A stretch of DNA of 64,000 nt from Verrucomicrobiota bacterium. Lineage in GTDB: Bacteria; Verrucomicrobiota; Verrucomicrobiia; Opitutales; Opitutaceae. This document shows, in pieces, positions 42,615 to 52,107 of the stretch (its first letter is position 1; the number at the start of each line of letters is the position of its first letter). Below the pieces are notes generated by a model that ran no database searches, had not been told where the DNA came from, and saw nothing but the letters and a program-made list of their open reading frames with translations. The DNA is taken from the NCBI GenBank assembly GCA_023432225.1, contig JAEYUW010000029.1:1-64000 (forward strand). The letters run 5' to 3'. The position numbers were made by a program, and so were the translations under genes.

Positions 42615-42726
42615 GTAGCGGGAGCAACGTCTCGCTCGGATCGCTGGCTTGCGCCAAAGTAGCGGGAGCATCCTGCTCCCGTCGGTGGGGCGTAATCGAA
42701 ACGACGGGAGCTGGAAGCTCCCGCTA
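42615..42726. repeat. REP units, GTAGCGGGAGC type, between aminotransferase and recN
   Basis: A decayed half-unit begins at 42615 (GTAGCGGGAGCAACG), and a complete pair lies at 42659-42726 (GTAGCGGGAGCATCCTGCTC ... GGAGCTGGAAGCTCCCGCTA). It fills the gap between two leftward genes. Confidence 0.85.
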
Positions 42727-42764
42727 CTTTGCTCGCCGGAGTCGGCGCCCCATCCCGGCGCGCC

Positions 42765-44432
42765 CTACCCGCGTTTTCCCAGCAACTCTTCCGCGTGCGC
42801 TTGCGCGCTCTTCGCGTTGCGGTCGCCGAGCATGCGCGCGAGCTCGCCGACGCGTTGCTTGCGATTGGCGTGGATCGGTTCGATCGCCACCGCGGCGCGG
42901 TCGCCGCTCTGGTCCTTCGTCACCACGAGATGATTCGCCGCCTGCGCCGCGACCTGCGGCAGGTGCGTGACGCAGAGCACCTGATGCTTCTCCGCGATGT
43001 CGGCCATCTTCTCGCCGACGATCCGGCCGATCTCGCCGCCGACGTTCGCGTCGACCTCGTCGAACACGAGCAGCGGCACGTCGTCGATCGCGGCCAGCAC
43101 GGTCTTCAGCGCCAGCATCACGCGCGCGAGTTCGCCGCTCGACGCGATGCGGCTGAGCGGCAGCGGCGCCTCGCCGACGTTGGGCGAAAACAGGAACTCC
43201 ACGCTCGTGTCACCATGCGCGGCCAGTTCCGGCAACGCCGCGAAACGCACGCGGAAATCCGCCTTCTTGAAACCGAGTTGGACGATGACCTTCGCCGCCG
43301 CGCGCTCGAGCTGGCTGCCCGCCTTCTCGCGCGTGGCACGCAGTTCCGCGGCCGACTTCTTCGCCGCTTTCAGGGCCTCGCCGATCTGCTTTTCGAGTTT
43401 CGCGAGCGAGCCCTCGACGTCGCTCTGCAACTCGAGGCGACGCCGCATCTCCTCGCGCGCCGCGATCACCGCCTCGACCTTCGCGCCGTATTTGCGCTTC
43501 AGGTCGAGCCAGGCGTTCATCTTCTCCGCGAGCAGTTCCGCTTGCTCCGCGTCGAAATTCAGCGAGGTCGCCAGCGCCGAGAATTCCGCATCGAGATCGC
43601 CGAGTTCGACCGAGACCGTTTGCAAGCGATCCGCGAGGGACTTGCTCGCCACGTCGAACGATTCCAGCTGCCGCGCCTCGCGCAACAACGCCGCGACGCG
43701 CCCGAGCACGCCGTCCTCGCCGCTCAATCCGGTGCTCAATCCCGCCGCGAGCTGCACGATTTCCTGTGCGCTCTGCTGACGCGTGAAATCGCGTTCGAGC
43801 GCCGCGATCGCTTCGTCGTTGAGTTCGAGCGCGTCGAACTTCTTCAGCTGCGCGCGCAGAAACTCGATCTGGTCGGCCGACAGCTTCTCCGCGCCGAGCA
43901 GTCGCTCGCGCTCGTCGGTCAGCTGGCGCCACTCGCCGTAGACCGCGGCATACTTCGCGCGCGCGTCATCGTTGCGGGCAAACAGGTCGAGCAGCTCGCG
44001 CTGGCAGCCGTCCTTCAACAAGCGCCGCGGCTCGCCGGGGCCGTGAAAGTCGATCCATTGCTCGCCGAGCTCCTGCAACGCCGTGAGCGTGGCGAGCGAG
44101 CCGTTGACGGAAATCTTCGGCGCCTTCTCGCGCGGCACGCTGCGCTTGAGGATCAACAGACCGTCGTCGCACGGCGGCAAGTTCAGCGCTTCGAGGGAGG
44201 CGTCGAGCTTGCGCGAATCCGCGAAGAACAGCGCCGCCTCCACCTCGCACGCCGCCGCGCCCTGGCGGATGATCGTCTTGTCGGCGCGCGCGCCGGCGAG
44301 CAGCGAAAGCGCGCCGAGCAGGATGCTCTTGCCCGCGCCCGTCTCGCCGGTGACGGCGGTGAATCCGCTTTCGAACTCCAGCTCGACTTCTTCAAGCAGC
44401 GCGAGGTTGCGGATGCGGAGCGATTGGAGCAT
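42765..44432 (-). CDS. recN: DNA repair protein RecN
   Basis: A 555-residue SMC-like ATPase that acts early in double-strand break repair. Walker A is VTGETGAGKSILLGAL near the N-terminus, after LRIRNLALLEEVELEF. A long coiled coil with Lys/Glu/Ala repeats fills the middle. The C-terminal head has the signature SSGELARVMLALK, Walker B VLAAIDDVPLLVFDEVDANVGG and the H-loop CVTHLPQVAAQA. Length and order match RecN. Confidence 0.97.
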   Translation of the reverse strand: MLQSLRIRNLALLEEVELEFESGFTAVTGETGAGKSILLGALSLLAGARADKTIIRQGAAACEVEAALFFADSRKLDASLEALNLPPCDDGLLILKRSVPREKAPKISVNGSLATLTALQELGEQWIDFHGPGEPRRLLKDGCQRELLDLFARNDDARAKYAAVYGEWRQLTDERERLLGAEKLSADQIEFLRAQLKKFDALELNDEAIAALERDFTRQQSAQEIVQLAAGLSTGLSGEDGVLGRVAALLREARQLESFDVASKSLADRLQTVSVELGDLDAEFSALATSLNFDAEQAELLAEKMNAWLDLKRKYGAKVEAVIAAREEMRRRLELQSDVEGSLAKLEKQIGEALKAAKKSAAELRATREKAGSQLERAAAKVIVQLGFKKADFRVRFAALPELAAHGDTSVEFLFSPNVGEAPLPLSRIASSGELARVMLALKTVLAAIDDVPLLVFDEVDANVGGEIGRIVGEKMADIAEKHQVLCVTHLPQVAAQAANHLVVTKDQSGDRAAVAIEPIHANRKQRVGELARMLGDRNAKSAQAHAEELLGKRG

Positions 44433-44557
44433 GCGGCAGGTGTTTAGCGGTCAGTGTCTTGAATGCACGCGAAAAGCCCGCGCGCCGCGATGCCGGGAAA
44501 GTTTCCAAATAATCCTTGCACGCCTCGGCCCGAATCGTTCACTCCTCGCCTTCCGTC

Positions 44558-44634
44558 GGACTCTTAGCTCAGTTGGTTAGAGCACTTCCTTGACATGGAA
44601 GGGGTCACTGGTTCGAGTCCAGTAGAGTCCACCA
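44558..44634 (+). tRNA. tRNA-Val (GAC)
   Basis: A 77-base cloverleaf including encoded CCA. The acceptor arms GGACTCT and AGAGTCC pair perfectly. The D arm holds TAGCTCAGTTGG. The anticodon stem CTTCC/GGAAG encloses TTGACAT, giving anticodon GAC. The T arm holds GGTTCGAGTCC. It reads the GUC and GUU valine codons. Confidence 0.97.
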
Positions 44635-44668
44635 TCCGGCGCGACACCCGACCCGAGTCGGTCAGGGA

Positions 44669-46051
44669 TCAGAGCTTCACCAAGCTGGCGCTGAGTTCGA
44701 GATACTCGCAAAGCACCGCCACGTTGCGGTTGAAAACGCCGCTGCTGATGCGGTCCGCGACCGTAAACTGGCCATTCCAGCGCTCTCCCTTCGGCGGTGG
44801 CGTCTTGAAGCGATCGCCCCGCGTGATCCACGCCCCGGAAGTGTCCTGACTCGCGATGATTTTCCGCACGGTGCCGTCGAGCGCCTGCAAGCGTCGGGCG
44901 GTCGCCTCCTTGGTCGGCGCGGGATTCTCGTCCTGCTGCAACCCGGCGCGACCGAGCCGAATCGCTTTCTCGTAACGCTGCGTGACCGCGGCAAGGAGGC
45001 CGGAAAGATCGAGCTCGTAACCGTAACCGGTGCGCCGCTCCGGGTGGAGTTCGTCCACGCTTTTCACGCGGATGCGACCGCGGTCGTAGTAGAGCGGCTG
45101 GTTCGTCCCGATCTCGACAAAGCGCGCCCATTTCCCGTTGGGCAGCCGCACTTCACTCACCCAGCGCAGCGCATCGGGGATCGGTTCGAGCAGCGTCGCG
45201 TCGTCCAACGCGAGGTAGAGATCGATCAGTGTCTCGAGGTTGTGCAGCGTCTCGGACGGGCCGAGCGACGCGGGTTCGAATGTGCGCGCCCACGCCGGCT
45301 GGAGGAATTCGTTGTATTGCTGCGCCCATCCGGGCTGCGGCGGCGCGTGCTGGGAGATGACAATGAACCGCGCCACGCGGCGCAGGCTGTGCAGCACCGC
45401 CGCGTTGCCCGGATCGATCCGGTGCGCCTCGATCAGCACGCGCACGCAATCGTTGATGCCGTGGTCGTTGAACGTCGCGTAATCGTGGTAGTTGCCGCGG
45501 GCGGGATAAAGGTGCGGCCAGCCGCCGTTCTCGAGCTGCGTCGTGAGCATCATCTGCACGGCGCGTTGCGTGGCGGCGGCCAGACGCTCGTCGCCGGCCA
45601 CGCGGTTCAGCGCCATCAGGAAGCTGACAGCCGACTGGCTCTGGTTGTCATCGAAGCTCACCGTGTCATTGCCCGGATGGGCAAAGTCGATCGTGTGGTC
45701 CCAGCCGCCGTGTTTGTTCTGACCCCGAATCAGCGCCTCTGCGGCCTGGCGGGCCGCCGCGAGCGCCTGCGGATTGCCGGTGGCCAGGTAGGCACGCAGG
45801 AAAGACTGCCCCACGGCGGGAGTGCCGGGCGGTTGCACCTCGACCGTGTCGGGATCAGCCGGATCCTCGCCCCAGCGTTGCGCGAGATCCGGAGTCACCG
45901 CGTAGACATAGCCGCCGTGCGAGCTGATCGTCGGGAAAAACGCCACTGCCTTGGCCAGCGCCGCTTCCGCCTGCGGGCGAAGATCGTCCGTCGCCTGGAG
46001 GGCGGCGGGCAGGAACAGGAACGCGAGGCCGAGGGCGAGATGCTGGCGCAT
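44669..46051 (-). CDS. PL10-family pectate lyase-like protein
   Basis: A 460-residue exported protein (signal peptide MRQHLALGLAFLFLPAALQA) with the PL10 alpha/alpha-toroid features: QNKHGGWDHTIDF, QSQSAVSFLM, QLENGGWPHLYPARGNYH, TFNDHGINDCVRVL and a C-terminal IIASQDTSGAW. PL10 enzymes cleave polygalacturonate by beta-elimination with calcium. The ATG at 46051 lies 8 bp after the stop of the DUF1593 gene; a GTG at 46063 is less likely. Last gene of the leftward sugar operon. Pectin activity is a family expectation. Confidence 0.85.
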   Translation of the reverse strand: MRQHLALGLAFLFLPAALQATDDLRPQAEAALAKAVAFFPTISSHGGYVYAVTPDLAQRWGEDPADPDTVEVQPPGTPAVGQSFLRAYLATGNPQALAAARQAAEALIRGQNKHGGWDHTIDFAHPGNDTVSFDDNQSQSAVSFLMALNRVAGDERLAAATQRAVQMMLTTQLENGGWPHLYPARGNYHDYATFNDHGINDCVRVLIEAHRIDPGNAAVLHSLRRVARFIVISQHAPPQPGWAQQYNEFLQPAWARTFEPASLGPSETLHNLETLIDLYLALDDATLLEPIPDALRWVSEVRLPNGKWARFVEIGTNQPLYYDRGRIRVKSVDELHPERRTGYGYELDLSGLLAAVTQRYEKAIRLGRAGLQQDENPAPTKEATARRLQALDGTVRKIIASQDTSGAWITRGDRFKTPPPKGERWNGQFTVADRISSGVFNRNVAVLCEYLELSASLVKL

Positions 46052-46059
46052 GGGAGGGA

Positions 46060-47487
46060 TCACTTAATGACGTCGATGATCACCCGCTGGTAACGGGTCA
46101 GGCGCGGCGTGCCGTGATCGGTGACCGCGAGAACAATGTGCATCTCTCCCACGCCGGGAGGCATCACGCGCGACGTGGGAACGACGAAGGACGCTTTGGC
46201 TTGGTCGTGGTTGTTGATCTCGATCGGCTGGCCCGAGCGGGCGTTCGAAACCGGAAACGTCCCCGCTTCGTGGTAGTAGAACCACGCGTAGGAAACGGCG
46301 TCGCCATCGGGATCGGTGGTGCCTTCGGCGCTGAGCTCGACGCGTTCGCCGGGCTTGGCGGTGAGGCGCGCGGCGTGGCCGAGTTTGGGCACCGGCGGAT
46401 GATTGGCCTCCACGTAAGGCTTGACCGTCCAATCCATGCGCGCGGCGAAGTCGTTCTGATAGGCCTCCCGCCAGCGCCAGAGCGTGGCGTGATTGTCGTC
46501 GTGCCAGCGCCCGTCGATGCCGAGGACTTCGTCGTCGGCATCGGTCCAGATGGGGCGCGTCTCGGGGGAGAGATGCCACTTCATCGGCCGCGGCGTGTAG
46601 AGTTCGTAGCGGCCGCCCCACCCGCCGAAATCGGGACGCTCCGGCTCGTTGAGCCCATTGGAGATGAGCCCGAGGAAGCTCGGGGTGTCACCTTCCATCA
46701 GATATTCCCAACGTGGATACTCGGCGCCGAGCGGCCCCTTTTGCCGGATGTTGCGATCGAGCCACTCGTTGGTGACGAGCGTGAAGTCGGCCCCCGGGCA
46801 GCGCGCGTGAAAATAGTCGCCGCTGATCGCGCTCCACGTGGCATGGTGGTAGGCGCCGCCGGCGTTGAAGCCGGGGCTCACGATGTAGAAGAGACCGGGA
46901 AACTCGCGCCGCAGCCACGGACCGGAGTCGTCCTGATCGGAGATCGCGTAAACGCGCAGCTTCGTGACGGCGCGCGCCAGTTGCTCCGGCGAGCGCGTCG
47001 CGCGGATTTTCCACAGCGCTTGCGCGAGCACATTCGGCCCGCCCCAGACGGGCACCCACAGCGGGCGCGGATCGTCGCGGTCGAGCGCGCGGATCAGCGC
47101 CTCGGAGCCGGGCGAGTCTTTGCCCTCACCCACCGCCGTGAGGCCGTAGGCGGGCAGTCCTTCGGAGACGAAAGCGAGCAGTTGTTCACCCGTCGGGAAA
47201 CCGGATTCGTGTTTCTCGAGGTTGTCGCGGACCTTGCCGTAGGCGGTGACGATGCGCCGGATGGCCTGCGGCGCGACGTGGCTGCGTTGGTGGATCGAAG
47301 TCGTGGCGACGAGACCCTCGACGTCGAAATGGTTCGCGTAAGTGAGAAAGCGCACCATCGACATGGCATCGTCCGGCTCGTTCTCGATGTCGGTCAGGAC
47401 GAAGACGCGGGGCTTGCCGGCGGCGGCAGTCGCGGCCGCGAGACCGGCCAACAGCGAAATGAGAGCGAGCAGGCGGAGTGATTTCAT
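46060..47487 (-). CDS. DUF1593 / nucleoside-hydrolase-like exported protein with C-terminal cadherin-like domain
   Basis: A 475-residue exported protein. The signal peptide (MKSLRLLALISLLAGLAAAT) is followed by the metal-binding opening VFVLTDIENEPDDAMSMVRFL, which aligns with the Asp-rich motif of nucleoside hydrolases. VPVWGGPNVLAQAL and LRVYAISDQDDSG follow. The C-terminal part (LTAKPGERVELSAEGTTDPDGDAVSY) looks like a PKD/cadherin-type module. The family includes the Saccharophagus Sde182 protein. Its ATG overlaps the stop of the preceding paralogue (ATGA). Likely a periplasmic glycosidase-like enzyme; the substrate is unknown. Confidence 0.83.
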   Translation of the reverse strand: MKSLRLLALISLLAGLAAATAAAGKPRVFVLTDIENEPDDAMSMVRFLTYANHFDVEGLVATTSIHQRSHVAPQAIRRIVTAYGKVRDNLEKHESGFPTGEQLLAFVSEGLPAYGLTAVGEGKDSPGSEALIRALDRDDPRPLWVPVWGGPNVLAQALWKIRATRSPEQLARAVTKLRVYAISDQDDSGPWLRREFPGLFYIVSPGFNAGGAYHHATWSAISGDYFHARCPGADFTLVTNEWLDRNIRQKGPLGAEYPRWEYLMEGDTPSFLGLISNGLNEPERPDFGGWGGRYELYTPRPMKWHLSPETRPIWTDADDEVLGIDGRWHDDNHATLWRWREAYQNDFAARMDWTVKPYVEANHPPVPKLGHAARLTAKPGERVELSAEGTTDPDGDAVSYAWFYYHEAGTFPVSNARSGQPIEINNHDQAKASFVVPTSRVMPPGVGEMHIVLAVTDHGTPRLTRYQRVIIDVIK

Positions 47488-48806
47488 GATTTGGGCGTGC
47501 GGCAGCGTTCGAGTCGTTCGGCGAAATCGCGGAGAAATTGTTCGCGCCAGACGTTGATCGTGCGGGCGCCGCGGTGCGGGCCTTCGATCAGCGCGGGCGT
47601 GGGATCGTCGGTCCACCAATTCGGATGCGTCGGGTCCGGCGTTAGCGCGGCGTCGAGCGTGGGCGGCACGACCGTGATCTCGCCCGTGCGACCGTCGAGC
47701 GCGGGCACATTGCTGCGAATCGTGTAACGGTAGGTCTTCGACTCCTTCGGGCAAAAGCGGAACCGGATCGCACCTGCGCCGTCGACGTGACCTATGAGCG
47801 ACTGGTTTTCGATGACCAGGCGCGCCTCGGGTTGCGCGTGCGCGCCGGCGCCGAGCGGAAGCACGAGTTCGAGGATGCCGCAATGTTCGATCGTGTCTGC
47901 CGCGGTGGTGAAACGATCGAAGCGTGCGAACGGACGCGCCCACGCACGCACGTAACGTCCGCCCCATCCCGGCTGGAACGGCAGCGCCGGCTCGCCGCGC
48001 AACAGCCAGGCGACGGTCGGCGTGTCGCCCATCTTCAGCGCCGAACGCTTCTGGCCCTCGAAGCGAATGCCATGCGCGAAGAAATCTCCGAGCGCACCGC
48101 GTCCGACGGCGTGGGCTTCCGCGAAGTTCTCCGCCGCCAGATCGCCGGTCTGGTTACCGCCCACGAACCAGCCGTAGTAGGTCGAGTTGGATTCGATCAT
48201 CCACAGCTGCGGGTGCTGCGTGGCGAGGTAGTGATAAGCGTCGGGGCTCCACTTCTTGTTCGGACCGCCGATGTAGTAAACGCGGAGCTTCGGCAGAATC
48301 TCGGGGGCGTCGTGCAGCGCCTGCGCGAGGTCCTCGATGCCGCCCCAGACGAGCACGTGCAGCGGACGCGGATCGTCGCGCCGCGCGCATTGCACGATCC
48401 AATCCGAGCCCTCGGTGGCGCGGCGGACGCCGGCGTAGGGCGCCGTTTCGGTTTCGCCCTGTTTCGTGATCGCGCGCAGCGCGTCGGGCGTCGGGTAACG
48501 GGCCGAGTGCGTGCGCAACACTGGGTAATCGTGTTCGTAGTGCGCGATCACCTGCAGGAGGTGCTCCTTGCGCCCGGCGCCGTAGGGCGAAGAGATGAGC
48601 CCTTCGAGATCCAGCACGTCCGCGTAGAGCAGCACGTGGACGAGCGACTGGAAATCGTCGAAGTCGGTGCCGCCGATGTCGGTGGAGACGATCACGCGGT
48701 GAGGCTGACCCGCGAGCGCGCCGGAGTCGGCGCGAGCGGCCAGCGCGAAGGTGAACGCGGCGAGAGCGGCGAACGCCAAGGAGCGGAAGAAGCGAGCGGT
48801 GTTCAT
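47484..48806 (-). CDS. DUF1593 / nucleoside-hydrolase-like exported protein, second copy
   Basis: A 440-residue exported paralogue of the next gene. Signal peptide MNTARFFRSLAFAALAAFTF; metal-binding opening VIVSTDIGGTDFDDFQSLVH; LHVLVWGGIEDLAQAL; LRVYYIGGPNKKWSPD. The C-terminal half ends with a beta-rich domain (RFRFCPKESKTYRYTIRS). It overlaps both neighbours by 4 bp (stop-start overlaps with the permease gene and with the paralogue), so the block is translated as one unit. Two divergent copies in one operon suggest two related substrates. Confidence 0.83.
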   Translation of the reverse strand: MNTARFFRSLAFAALAAFTFALAARADSGALAGQPHRVIVSTDIGGTDFDDFQSLVHVLLYADVLDLEGLISSPYGAGRKEHLLQVIAHYEHDYPVLRTHSARYPTPDALRAITKQGETETAPYAGVRRATEGSDWIVQCARRDDPRPLHVLVWGGIEDLAQALHDAPEILPKLRVYYIGGPNKKWSPDAYHYLATQHPQLWMIESNSTYYGWFVGGNQTGDLAAENFAEAHAVGRGALGDFFAHGIRFEGQKRSALKMGDTPTVAWLLRGEPALPFQPGWGGRYVRAWARPFARFDRFTTAADTIEHCGILELVLPLGAGAHAQPEARLVIENQSLIGHVDGAGAIRFRFCPKESKTYRYTIRSNVPALDGRTGEITVVPPTLDAALTPDPTHPNWWTDDPTPALIEGPHRGARTINVWREQFLRDFAERLERCRTPKS

Positions 48807-49786
48807 GCGGTGTCGCGGCCTTTCGTGTTCATCTTGTCGAGCGCGACCGCGAGGAGGATCACGAGGCCCTTGATGACTTGTTGCCAGAATGGCGACACGT
48901 TCAGGAGGAAAAGTCCGTTATTGAGCACGCCGATGATGAGGCAACCGAGCACAGTGCCCCAGATCGACCCGCGGCCGCCGGAAAGCGACGTGCCGCCGAT
49001 CACGACAGCGGCGATCGAATCAAGTTCGTAGCCGAGGCCGGCGTTCGGCTGCGCCGAGTCGAGGCGCGCCGTGACGATCAGGCCCGCCACGCCGGCCAGT
49101 GCGCCGGCGAGCGTGTAAACGGCGAGCTTGATGCGCGAGACGTTGAGGCCGGTGAGGCGCGCCGCGCGCTCGTTGCCGCCGACGGCGTAGAGGTGGCGGC
49201 CGAAGCGCGTGCGCTTCGTCACGACGACGAAGACGGCGGTCAGGGCGAGCATGATCCACACGGGCATCGGCATGCCGAGGAACGCCCCGGTGCCGAGGTG
49301 CCCGAAGCTGTCGCCCAGTCCCGTGATGGGAAATCCGCCGGTCCACAGCATCGTGAGACCGCGCGCGATGCTGAACATGCCCAGCGTCGCGACAAACGGA
49401 GGGAGACTAAACCGCGTGATCGCGAAACCGTTGACCCAGCCCGCCGCGCCGCCGACGACCAAGCCCGCGAGAATCGCGCCCGACGTCGTGAATTGCAGCA
49501 GCAGGTCTGTGCCGGGAATCGCGAGGCCATTTTTCAACAAGCCGGCAGCCAGCGCGCCCGCGAGCGCGAGAATCGCGCCGCACGAGAGATCGATGCCGCC
49601 GCTCAGGATCACGAGCGTCATGCCGACCGAGAGACAGAGATTCACCGAGATTTGCCGCAGGATGTTCCAGCCGTTGTCGGGCGTGAGGAAGCGATCCGAG
49701 AGCACGCTGAGCACGAGCACCATCAGCGCGAGCGCGAGCAACGAGCGGAAGCGGGCGAAGAAGGCTTTGTAGTCGGGGGCAGCCAT
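48803..49786 (-). CDS. Sugar ABC transporter permease (RbsC-like)
   Basis: A 327-residue permease with eight to ten hydrophobic helices. Family segments are ISVNLCLSVGMTLVILSGGIDLS, PFVATLGMFSIARGLTML, GGNERAARLTGLNV and AAVVIGGTSLSGGRGSIWGTVLG. The ATG at 49786 (MAAPDYKAFF) was chosen; it lies 1 bp after the ATPase stop. It belongs with the ATPase and binding protein, an importer of the ribose/monosaccharide class. The gene is in the same operon as the DUF1593 and PL10 genes. Confidence 0.92.
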   Translation of the reverse strand: MAAPDYKAFFARFRSLLALALMVLVLSVLSDRFLTPDNGWNILRQISVNLCLSVGMTLVILSGGIDLSCGAILALAGALAAGLLKNGLAIPGTDLLLQFTTSGAILAGLVVGGAAGWVNGFAITRFSLPPFVATLGMFSIARGLTMLWTGGFPITGLGDSFGHLGTGAFLGMPMPVWIMLALTAVFVVVTKRTRFGRHLYAVGGNERAARLTGLNVSRIKLAVYTLAGALAGVAGLIVTARLDSAQPNAGLGYELDSIAAVVIGGTSLSGGRGSIWGTVLGCLIIGVLNNGLFLLNVSPFWQQVIKGLVILLAVALDKMNTKGRDTA

Positions 49787-49787
49787 G

Positions 49788-51338
49788 TCAGGAAGCGAGA
49801 GCGGCGGCGCGATCAGGCAACGCCGCGGCGAGCACACGTTCGGGCGTGGCGTCGGAGCGAGTGAACTCCGCGGTCTTGCGCCCTTCGCAGAGCACGAGCA
49901 CGCGATCGGCGAGCGCAAGAACCTCGGGCAACTCGGAGGAGACCATGATCAGACCGAGGCCGGCACGCGCCAGTTCGTCGATGAAGGCGTAGATCTCGCG
50001 CTTGGCATTCACGTCGATGCCGCGCGTCGGCTCGTCGAGGAGCAGGAGCCGCGGATTGGTCGCGAGCCATTTGGCGAGAATCACCTTCTGCTGGTTACCA
50101 CCCGAGAGATTGACGATCAGCTGGTCGAGCGAGGGCGTCTTCACCTGGAAGCGCTCAATATACGGCGTGACGGCGGCGGACTCGCGCGACTCGCTAATGA
50201 AACCGCCGCGCAACGTGCGCTCGAGGCTCGCGAGGCTGGCGTTGGCCGCGACGCTCATCGGCAGCACCAGGCCGTCGCGCTTGCGATCTTCCGGCGCGAG
50301 CGCGAGTCCGGCCGCGATCGCCTCCGCGGGCGAAGCGAACGCCACCTCCCCACCGCCGACGCGCAGCGTGCCGGTGGCGCGATCGGCATGGAGGCCGAAG
50401 AGAATTTCGAGCAACTCCGTGCGGCCCGCGCCAACGAGGCCGAACACGCCGAGCACCTCGCCGCGGCGCACGGTGAAGGAAACGTCCTCGACGAGAAACG
50501 GCCGCCCCACCCCGCTACCGGGCAGCGCGAGGCGCTCGGCGGCGAGGATTTCCTCGCCGAGGCGGGCCGGCGCGCGCTGGAAGAGTTCCTTCGCCTCGCG
50601 GCCGGCCATGAGGCGAACGATGGCGTCGCGCGTCAGCTCGGCGAAGGGCGCGCCACCAACCACGCGGCCGTCGCGGAAAATCGTCACGTCGTCGCACACG
50701 TTGGCGAGTTCCTCGAACTTGTGCGTGATGTAGACGAGGCCGACGCCGGCGCGCTTCAGCTCGGCGATGACGCCGTAGAGCACTTCGACTTCGTGAGCGG
50801 AGAGCGACGAGGTGGGTTCGTCGAGGATAAGCACGCGCGCGTTCGCGGAGAGTGCGCGGGCGATTTCGACGAGTTGCTGCTGCCCGACGCGCAGGTCGGC
50901 GACGAGCGTTTGCGGCGCGACCGCGAGATCGAGCCGGCGCAGCACAGCCGCGGTGTCGGCGTGGAGGCGCGCGTAGTCGATCAGGCCGACGGCGTTGCGC
51001 GGCTCGCGACCGAGCCAGACGTTTTCCGCAACGGAGAGATACGGGATCAGACTGAGTTCTTGGAAAACGATGCCGATGCCGGCGGCCTGCGCCTCTTGCG
51101 GGTTGGCAAAGCGGACGTCGCGTCCGTCGAGGCGGATCGTGCCCGCGTCGGGCGGGAACACGCCGGAGAGAATGTTCATCAGCGTGGACTTGCCGGCGCC
51201 ATTTTCGCCCAGCAGCGCCACGAGCCGACCCGCGCGCACGCGCAGACTCACGCCACTCAACGCGCGCACGCCCGGAAAGGACTTCTCGATGCCTTCAGCT
51301 TCGAGGAGGACGTCGGATGCGGGCGGAACAGCGTTCAC
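49788..51338 (-). CDS. Sugar ABC transporter ATP-binding protein (RbsA-like)
   Basis: A 516-residue double ATPase. The first nucleotide-binding domain has Walker A LLGENGAGKSTLMNIL, signature LRVGQQQLVEIAR and Walker B VLILDEPTSSLS. The second has GLVGAGRTELLEIL in place of a normal P-loop, signature NLSGGNQQKVILAKWL and LLLLDEPTRGIDV. This is the RbsA/MglA architecture. It follows the DUF2291 gene with a 4-bp overlap. Confidence 0.95.
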   Translation of the reverse strand: MNAVPPASDVLLEAEGIEKSFPGVRALSGVSLRVRAGRLVALLGENGAGKSTLMNILSGVFPPDAGTIRLDGRDVRFANPQEAQAAGIGIVFQELSLIPYLSVAENVWLGREPRNAVGLIDYARLHADTAAVLRRLDLAVAPQTLVADLRVGQQQLVEIARALSANARVLILDEPTSSLSAHEVEVLYGVIAELKRAGVGLVYITHKFEELANVCDDVTIFRDGRVVGGAPFAELTRDAIVRLMAGREAKELFQRAPARLGEEILAAERLALPGSGVGRPFLVEDVSFTVRRGEVLGVFGLVGAGRTELLEILFGLHADRATGTLRVGGGEVAFASPAEAIAAGLALAPEDRKRDGLVLPMSVAANASLASLERTLRGGFISESRESAAVTPYIERFQVKTPSLDQLIVNLSGGNQQKVILAKWLATNPRLLLLDEPTRGIDVNAKREIYAFIDELARAGLGLIMVSSELPEVLALADRVLVLCEGRKTAEFTRSDATPERVLAAALPDRAAALAS

Positions 51339-52009
51339 CGCTTCACCTCGGCTTGAATGGGGATGAACGTCAGCAGCGGCGCGCCGGCGGCCGGGAGCGT
51401 TTCCGGCGCTTCGGCGCAGCCGGCGATTGTGATCGTGGCGCCGACGGCGATGCCCGCCTTCAGCGACGGCTGCACTTGCTGCTCGACGAGCCGGTTCAGC
51501 TCGGCGGAGAGCGCGTTGAACTCAGCGAGGCCCGGCACTTGGTTGACTTCCAGCAGCCCGCAACCGTCGCGGAGCACGTTGCCGAAAACCGGGCCGGTGC
51601 GCACGGCAACGATCTGGCCATCGACCTCGAGCAGGACGCGACTGCGCTCCACGGCGGTAACGCGACCGGTGCCGCGCACAAAGTAGTAAGCGGCGTGACC
51701 GAGGCCGACGCGTCGCGCGTGTTGCTGCAATGCCATCAGCGGGTCGCGGCGCAGGTCGACGAGCAACGGCGCCAGCTCGGGCACGCGCGCGGCCGCCGGC
51801 AGGAGCTTGGCCGTCCAGAATTCCGCCGCGAAGGCGGCCGGCTCAAACGCACTCGAGGTCGCCGCGATCGCCGCGGACGCCGATGCGCGCTTCGAGACCA
51901 CGCGGAAGGGCGGATAGAGGACGAGCAGCCCGACCAGGACGACGCTCGCCGCCAGCCACGGCCAGCGGACCGGAGCACGGCGCGGAGCGGAGGTTTCGGC
52001 AGTGGGCAT
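51335..52009 (-). CDS. DUF2291-family periplasmic/membrane-anchored protein
   Basis: A 224-residue protein with an N-terminal hydrophobic helix (RWPWLAASVVLVGLLVLYPPFRVV) and a periplasmic domain with AEFWTAKLLPAA, GLGHAAYYFVRGTGRVTAVERSRVLLEVDG and QIVAVRTGPVFGN. These features fit DUF2291 (PF10054), a family that recurs next to Rbs-like sugar importers. Its task is not known; an accessory role to the binding protein is inferred from context. It overlaps the ATPase gene by 4 bp. Confidence 0.82.
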   Translation of the reverse strand: MPTAETSAPRRAPVRWPWLAASVVLVGLLVLYPPFRVVSKRASASAAIAATSSAFEPAAFAAEFWTAKLLPAAARVPELAPLLVDLRRDPLMALQQHARRVGLGHAAYYFVRGTGRVTAVERSRVLLEVDGQIVAVRTGPVFGNVLRDGCGLLEVNQVPGLAEFNALSAELNRLVEQQVQPSLKAGIAVGATITIAGCAEAPETLPAAGAPLLTFIPIQAEVKR

Positions 52010-52107
52010 GAATTCAGCGGCAGTGGGTCAGCGCGCTGGCGCGCACCCGAGCGGCGCCCGCGAGCGGGCTGTCCACGTTGGGAGCGACCGCCGGAGATCC
52101 ATTGCTT